Of a DNA stretch of 64,000 nt, positions 59,301 to 64,000 are shown piece by piece (the stretch's first letter is position 1; each line of letters opens with the position of its first letter). The notes under the pieces were generated by a model. The model did not search any database and had not been told where the DNA came from. It saw only the letters and a program-made list of their open reading frames with translations. Source of the stretch: Oscarella lobularis (taxonomy: Eukaryota; Porifera; Homoscleromorpha; Homosclerophorida; Oscarellidae); assembly GCF_947507565.1 (NCBI RefSeq), contig NC_089180.1, positions 124,001 to 188,000 on the forward strand. Direction: 5' to 3'. Both the position numbers and the translations under genes were made by a program.

Positions 59301-62300
59301 CAATATGTTTTCTGTTTTCTGTTGAAGGTACTCAATATGTTTTCTGTTGAAGGTACTCATTATGTTTTCTGTTGAAGGTACTCAATATGTTTTATGTTTT
59401 CTGTTGTAGGTCTCAATCTGTTTTCTGTTTTCTGTTGAACGTACTCAATATGTTTTCTGTTTTCTGTTGAAGGTACTCAATATGTTTTCTGTTGAAGGTA
59501 CTCATTATGTTTTCTGTTAAACGTATTCAATATGTTTTCTGTTGAACGTACTCAATATGTTTTCTGTTTTCTGTTGTAGGTACTCAATCTGTTTTCTGTT
59601 TTCTGTTGAACGTACTCAATATGTTTTCTGTTTTCTGTTGAAGGTACTCAATATGTTTTCTGTTGAAGGTACTCATTATGTTTTCTGTTGAAGGTACTCA
59701 ATATGTTTTCTGTTTTCTGTTGTAGGTCTCAATCTGTTTTCTGTTTTCTGTTGAACGTACTCAATATGTTTTCTGTTTTCTGTTGAAGGTACTCAATATG
59801 TTTTCTGTTGAAGGTACTCAATATGTTTTCTGTTTTCTTTTGTAGGTACTCAATGTTTTCTGTTTTCTGTTGTAGGTCTCAATCTGTTTTCTGTTTTCTG
59901 TTGAACGTACTCAATATGTTTTCTGTTTTCTGTTGAAGGTACTCAATATGTTTTCTGTTGAAGGTACTCATTACCTTTTCTGTTGAAGGTACTCAATATG
60001 TTTTCTGTTGAAGGTACTCATTATGTTTTCTGTTGAAGGTACTCATTATGTTTTCTGTTAAACGTATTCAATATGTTTTCTGTTGAACGTACTCAATATG
60101 TTTTCTGTTTTCTGTTGTAGGTACTCAATATGTTTTCTGTTTTCTGTTGAAGGTACTCAATATGTTTTCTGTTGAAGGTACTCATTACGTTTTCTGTTGA
60201 AGGTACTCAATATGTTTTCTGTCGAAGGTACTCATTATGTTTTCTGTTAAACGTATTCAATATGTTTTCTGTTGAACGTACTCAATATGTTTTCTGTTTT
60301 CTGTTGTAGGTACAGTGTACTCAATATGTTTTCTTTTTCTGTTGTAGGTACTCAATGTTTTCTGTTTTCTGTTGTAGGTCTCAATCTGTTTTCTGTTTTC
60401 TGTTGAACGTACTCAATATGTTTTCTGTTTTCTGTTGAAGGTACTCAATATGTTTTCTGTTGAAGGTACTCATTACGTTTTCTGTTGAAGGTACTCAATA
60501 TGTTTTCTGTTGAAGGTACTCATTATGTTTTCTGTTAAACGTATTCAATATGTTTTCTGTTGTAGGTACTCAATGTTTTCTGTTTTCTGTTGTAGGTCTC
60601 AATCTGTTTTCTGTTTTCTGTTGAACGTACTCAATATGTTTTCTGTTTTCTGTTGAAGGTACTCAATATGTTTTCTGTTGAAGGTACTCATTATGTTTTC
60701 TGTTAAACGTATTCAATATGTTTTCTGTTGAACGTACTCAATATGTTTTCTGTTTTCTGTTGTAGGTACAGTGTACTCAATCTGTTTTCTTTTTCTGTTG
60801 TAGGTACTCAATGTTTTCTGTTTTCTGTTGTAGGTCTCAATCTGTTTTCTGTTTTCTGTTGAACGTACTCAATATGTTTTCTGTTTTCTGTTGAAGGTAC
60901 TCAATATGTTTTCTGTTGAAGGTACTCATTATGTTTTCTGTTGAATGTACTCAATATGTTTTCTGTTGAAGGTACTCATTATGTTTTCTGTTAAACGTAT
61001 TCAATATGTTTTCTGTTGAACGTACTCAATATGTTTTCTGTTTTCTGTTGTAGGTACTCAATATGTTTTCTGTTTTCTGTTGAAGGTACTCATTACGTTT
61101 TCTGTTGAAGGTACTCATTATGTTTTCTGTTGAAGATACTCAATATGTTTTCTGTTTTCTGTTGTCGGTCTCAATCTGTTTTCTGTTTTCTGTTGAACGT
61201 ACTCAATATGTTTTCTGTTTTCTGTTGAAGGTACTCAATATGTTTTCTGTTGAAGGTACTCATTACGTTTTCTGTTGAAGGTACTCAATATGTTTTCTGT
61301 TGAAGGTACTCATTATGTTTTCTGTTGAAGGTACTCATTATGTTTTCTGTTAAACGTATTCAATATGTTTTCTGTTGAACGTACTCAATATGTTTTCTGT
61401 TTTCTGTTGTAGGTACTCAATATGTTTTCTGTTTTCTGTTGAAGGTACTCATTACGTTTTCTGTTGAAGGTACTCATTATGTTTTCTGTTGAACGTGCTC
61501 AATATGTTTTCTGTTTTCTGTTGTAGGTACTCAATATGTTTTCTGTTTTCTGTTGAAGGTACTCTTTATGTTTTCTGTTGAAGGTACTCAATATGTTTTC
61601 TGTTGAAGGTACTCATTATGTTTTCTGTTAAACGTATTCAATATGTTTTCTCTTGAACGTACTCAATATGTTTTCTGTTTTCTGTTGTAGGTACTCAATA
61701 TGTTTTCTGTTTTCTGTTGAAGGTACTCAATATGTTTTCTGTTGAAGGTACTCATTACGTTTTCTGTTGAAGGTACTCAATATGTTTTCTGTTGAAGGTA
61801 CTCATTATGTTTTCTGTTAAACGTATTCAATACGTTTTCTGTTGAACGTACTCAATATGTTTTCTGTTTTCTGTTGTAGGTACAGTGTACTCAATCTGTT
61901 TTCTTTTTCTGTTGTAGGTACTCAATGTTTTCTGTTTTCTGTTGTAGGTCTCAATCTGTTTTCTGTTTTCTGTTGAACGTACTCAATATGTTTTCTGTTT
62001 TCTGTTGAAGGTACTCAATATGTTTTCTGTTGAAGGTACTCATTATGTTTTCTGTTGAAGGTACTCAATATGTTTTCTGTTGAAGGTACTCATTATGTTT
62101 TCTGTTAAACGTATTCAATATGTTTTCTGTTGAACGTACTCAATATGTTTTCTGTTTTCTGTTGTAGGTACTCAATATGTTTTCTGTTTTCTGTTGAAGG
62201 TACTCATTACGTTTTCTGTTGAAGGTACTCATTATGTTTTCTGTTGAAGATACTCAATATGTTTTCTGTTTTCTGTTGTAGGTCTCAATCTGTTTTCTGT

Positions 62301-64000
62301 TTTCTGTTGAACGTACTCAATATGTTTTCTGTTTTCTGTTGAAGGTACTGAATATGTTTTCTCTTGAAGGTACTCATTACGTTTTCTGTTGAAGGTACTC
62401 AATATGTTTTCTGTTGAAGGTACTCATTATGTTTTCTGTTGAAGGTACTCATTATGTTTTCTGTTAAACGTATTAAATATGTTTTCTGTTGAACGTACTC
62501 AATATGTTTTCTGTTTTCTGTTGTAGGTACTCAATATGTTTTCTGTTTTGTGTTGAAGGTACTCAATATGTTTTCTGTTGAAGGTACTAATTACGTTTTC
62601 TGTTGAAGGTACTCATTATGTTTTCTGTTGAAGGTACTCAATATGTTTTCTGTTTTCTGTTGTAGGTCTCAATCTGTTTTCTGTTTTCTGTTGAACGTAC
62701 TCAATATGTTTTCTGTTTTCTGTTGAAGGTACTCAATATGTTTTCTGTTGAAGGTACTCATTATGTTTTCTGTTGAAGGTACTCAATATGTTTTCTGTTG
62801 AAGGTACTCATTATGTTTTCTCTTAAACGTATTCAATATGTTTTCTGTTGAACGTACTCAATATGTTTTCTGTTTTCTGTTGTAGGTACTCAATATGTTT
62901 TCTGTTTTCTGTTGAAGGTACTCATTACGTTTTCTGTTGAAGGTACTCATTATGTTTTCTGTTGAAGATACTCAATATGTTTTCTGTTTTCTGTTGTAGG
63001 TCTCAATCTGTTTTCTGTTTTCTGTTGAACGTACTCAATATGTTATCTGTTTTCTGTTGAAGGTACTCAATATGTTTTCTGTTGAAGGTACTCATTACGT
63101 TTTCTGTTGAAGGTACTCAATATGTTTTCTGTTGAAGGTACTCATTATGTTTTCTGTTGAAGGTACTCATTATGTTTTCTGTTAAACGTATTCAATATGT
63201 TTTCTGTTGAACGTACTCAATATGTTTTCTGTTTTCTGTTGTAGGTACTCAATATGTTTTCTGTTTTCTGTTGAAGGTACTCATTACGTTTTCTGTTGAA
63301 GGTACTCATTATGTTTTCTGTTGAACGTACTCAATATGTTTTCTGTTTTCTGTTGTAGGTACTCAATATGTTTTCTGTTTTCTGTTGAAGGTACTCTTTA
63401 TGTTTTCTGTTGAAGGTACTCAATATGTTTTCTGTTGAAGGTACTCATTATGTTTTCTGTTAAACGTATTCAATATGTTTTCTCTTGAACGTACTCAATA
63501 TGTTTTCTGTTTTCTGTTGTAGGTACTCAATATGTTTTCTGTTTTGTGTTGAAGGTACTCAATATGTTTTCTGTTGAAGGTACTCATTACGTTTTCTGTT
63601 GAAGGTACTCAATATGTTTTCTGTTGAAGGTACTCATTATGTTTTCTGTTAAACGTATTCAATACGTTTTCTGTTGAACGTACTCAATATGTTTTCTGTT
63701 TTCTGTTGTAGGTACAGTGTACTCAATCTGTTTTCTTTTTCTGTTGTAGGTACTCAATGTTTTCTGTTTTCTGTTGTAGGTCTCAATCTGTTTTCTGTTT
63801 TCTGTTGAACGTACTCAATATGTTTTCTGTTTTCTGTTGAAGGTACTCAATATGTTTTCTGTTGAAGGTACTCATTATGTTTTCTGTTGAAGGTACTCAA
63901 TATGTTTTGTGTTGAAGGTACTCATTATGTTTTCTGTTAAACGTATTGAATATGTTTTCTGTTGAACGTACTCAATATGTTTTCTGTTTTCTGTTGTAGG
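53308..64000. repeat. Satellite E, 25-bp unit with higher-order structure
   Basis: At least 10.7 kb of head-to-tail TGTTTTCTGTTGAAGGTACT + CAATA (25 bp), all in one orientation, running off the window. Named variants alternate: CATTATG for CAATATG, GTTAAACGTATTCAA, GTTGTAGGTCTCAATCT, and a doubled TTTTCTGTTTTCTGTTG. They recur in fixed order. A marker with GGTACAGTGTACTCAAT appears near 55240, 58230, 60310, 60765, 61880 and 63710, and a block of about 1.2 kb at 55200-56480 is repeated at 58190-59230 with some deletions. The first kilobase is more irregular. No coding potential. Confidence 0.97.

Noticed and set aside
53308-64000. Possible CRISPR-like array
   Set aside because: Units are directly adjacent with no unique spacers, vary among themselves, and lie in a genome with spliced animal genes.

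Overview
This looks like a stretch of an animal nuclear genome. Genes carry many short introns (mostly 45-60 bp, GT-AG) and include metazoan families: a BOULE/DAZ RNA-binding protein, a PIAS SUMO ligase, a C8-type tetraspanin, an A1CF/RBM46/RBM47-like protein and a receptor tyrosine kinase. The compact introns, the TCG/CGA/GTC/GAC-rich coding style and a very large TPR-CHAT gene make me favour a sponge, perhaps a homoscleromorph. That is inference; no sequence here proves the taxon.

Layout. 1-11488 is mostly a 22-bp satellite (A), broken by two 18-bp arrays that bracket a PDS5 fragment. 11.6-22 kb holds pieces of host genes (RPB1, a beta-sandwich fragment of uncertain family, DCAF10, VPS16, a spectrin repeat), mostly truncated or frameshifted, plus a MITE and two minisatellites. 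22.7-34 kb is the best-preserved part: a PINK1-like kinase, a truncated first copy of the CHAT-gene 5' end, a small acidic protein, PIAS with a MITE in an intron, BOULE, a decayed tetraspanin and an A1CF-like gene. 34.2-37.6 kb has a carrier fragment, an HSPBP1/SIL1-like fragment, a coiled-coil gene and a truncated PDIA5. 37.9-45.0 kb is a 2191-residue protein in seven exons: transmembrane segment, STAND P-loop NTPase, TPR repeats, CHAT caspase-like protease, second NB-ARC-like NTPase. 45.2-49.3 kb has two copies of a divergent SLC25A44-like/TRMT10-like pair around an EXOC3 fragment. 49.4-53.1 kb has repeats and a decayed receptor kinase. 53.3-64.0 kb is a 25-bp satellite (E) that runs off the window.

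Main result. The kinase and the CHAT gene appear to have started as one head-to-head pair. The 0.7-kb unit (kinase exon 1, shared promoter, CHAT exons 1-2) occurs twice. At 24.6 kb the kinase is whole and the CHAT gene is cut after 68 bases of exon 2. At 37.6 kb the kinase is a remnant and the CHAT gene is whole. This suggests duplication with reciprocal loss, and that the two genes may once have been co-expressed, possibly in cell death or immunity. The carrier/TRMT10 pair was duplicated in a similar way.

Intact genes read cleanly over kilobases while neighbouring fragments carry frameshifts and lost exons, so the broken pieces look like real decay rather than general sequencing error.
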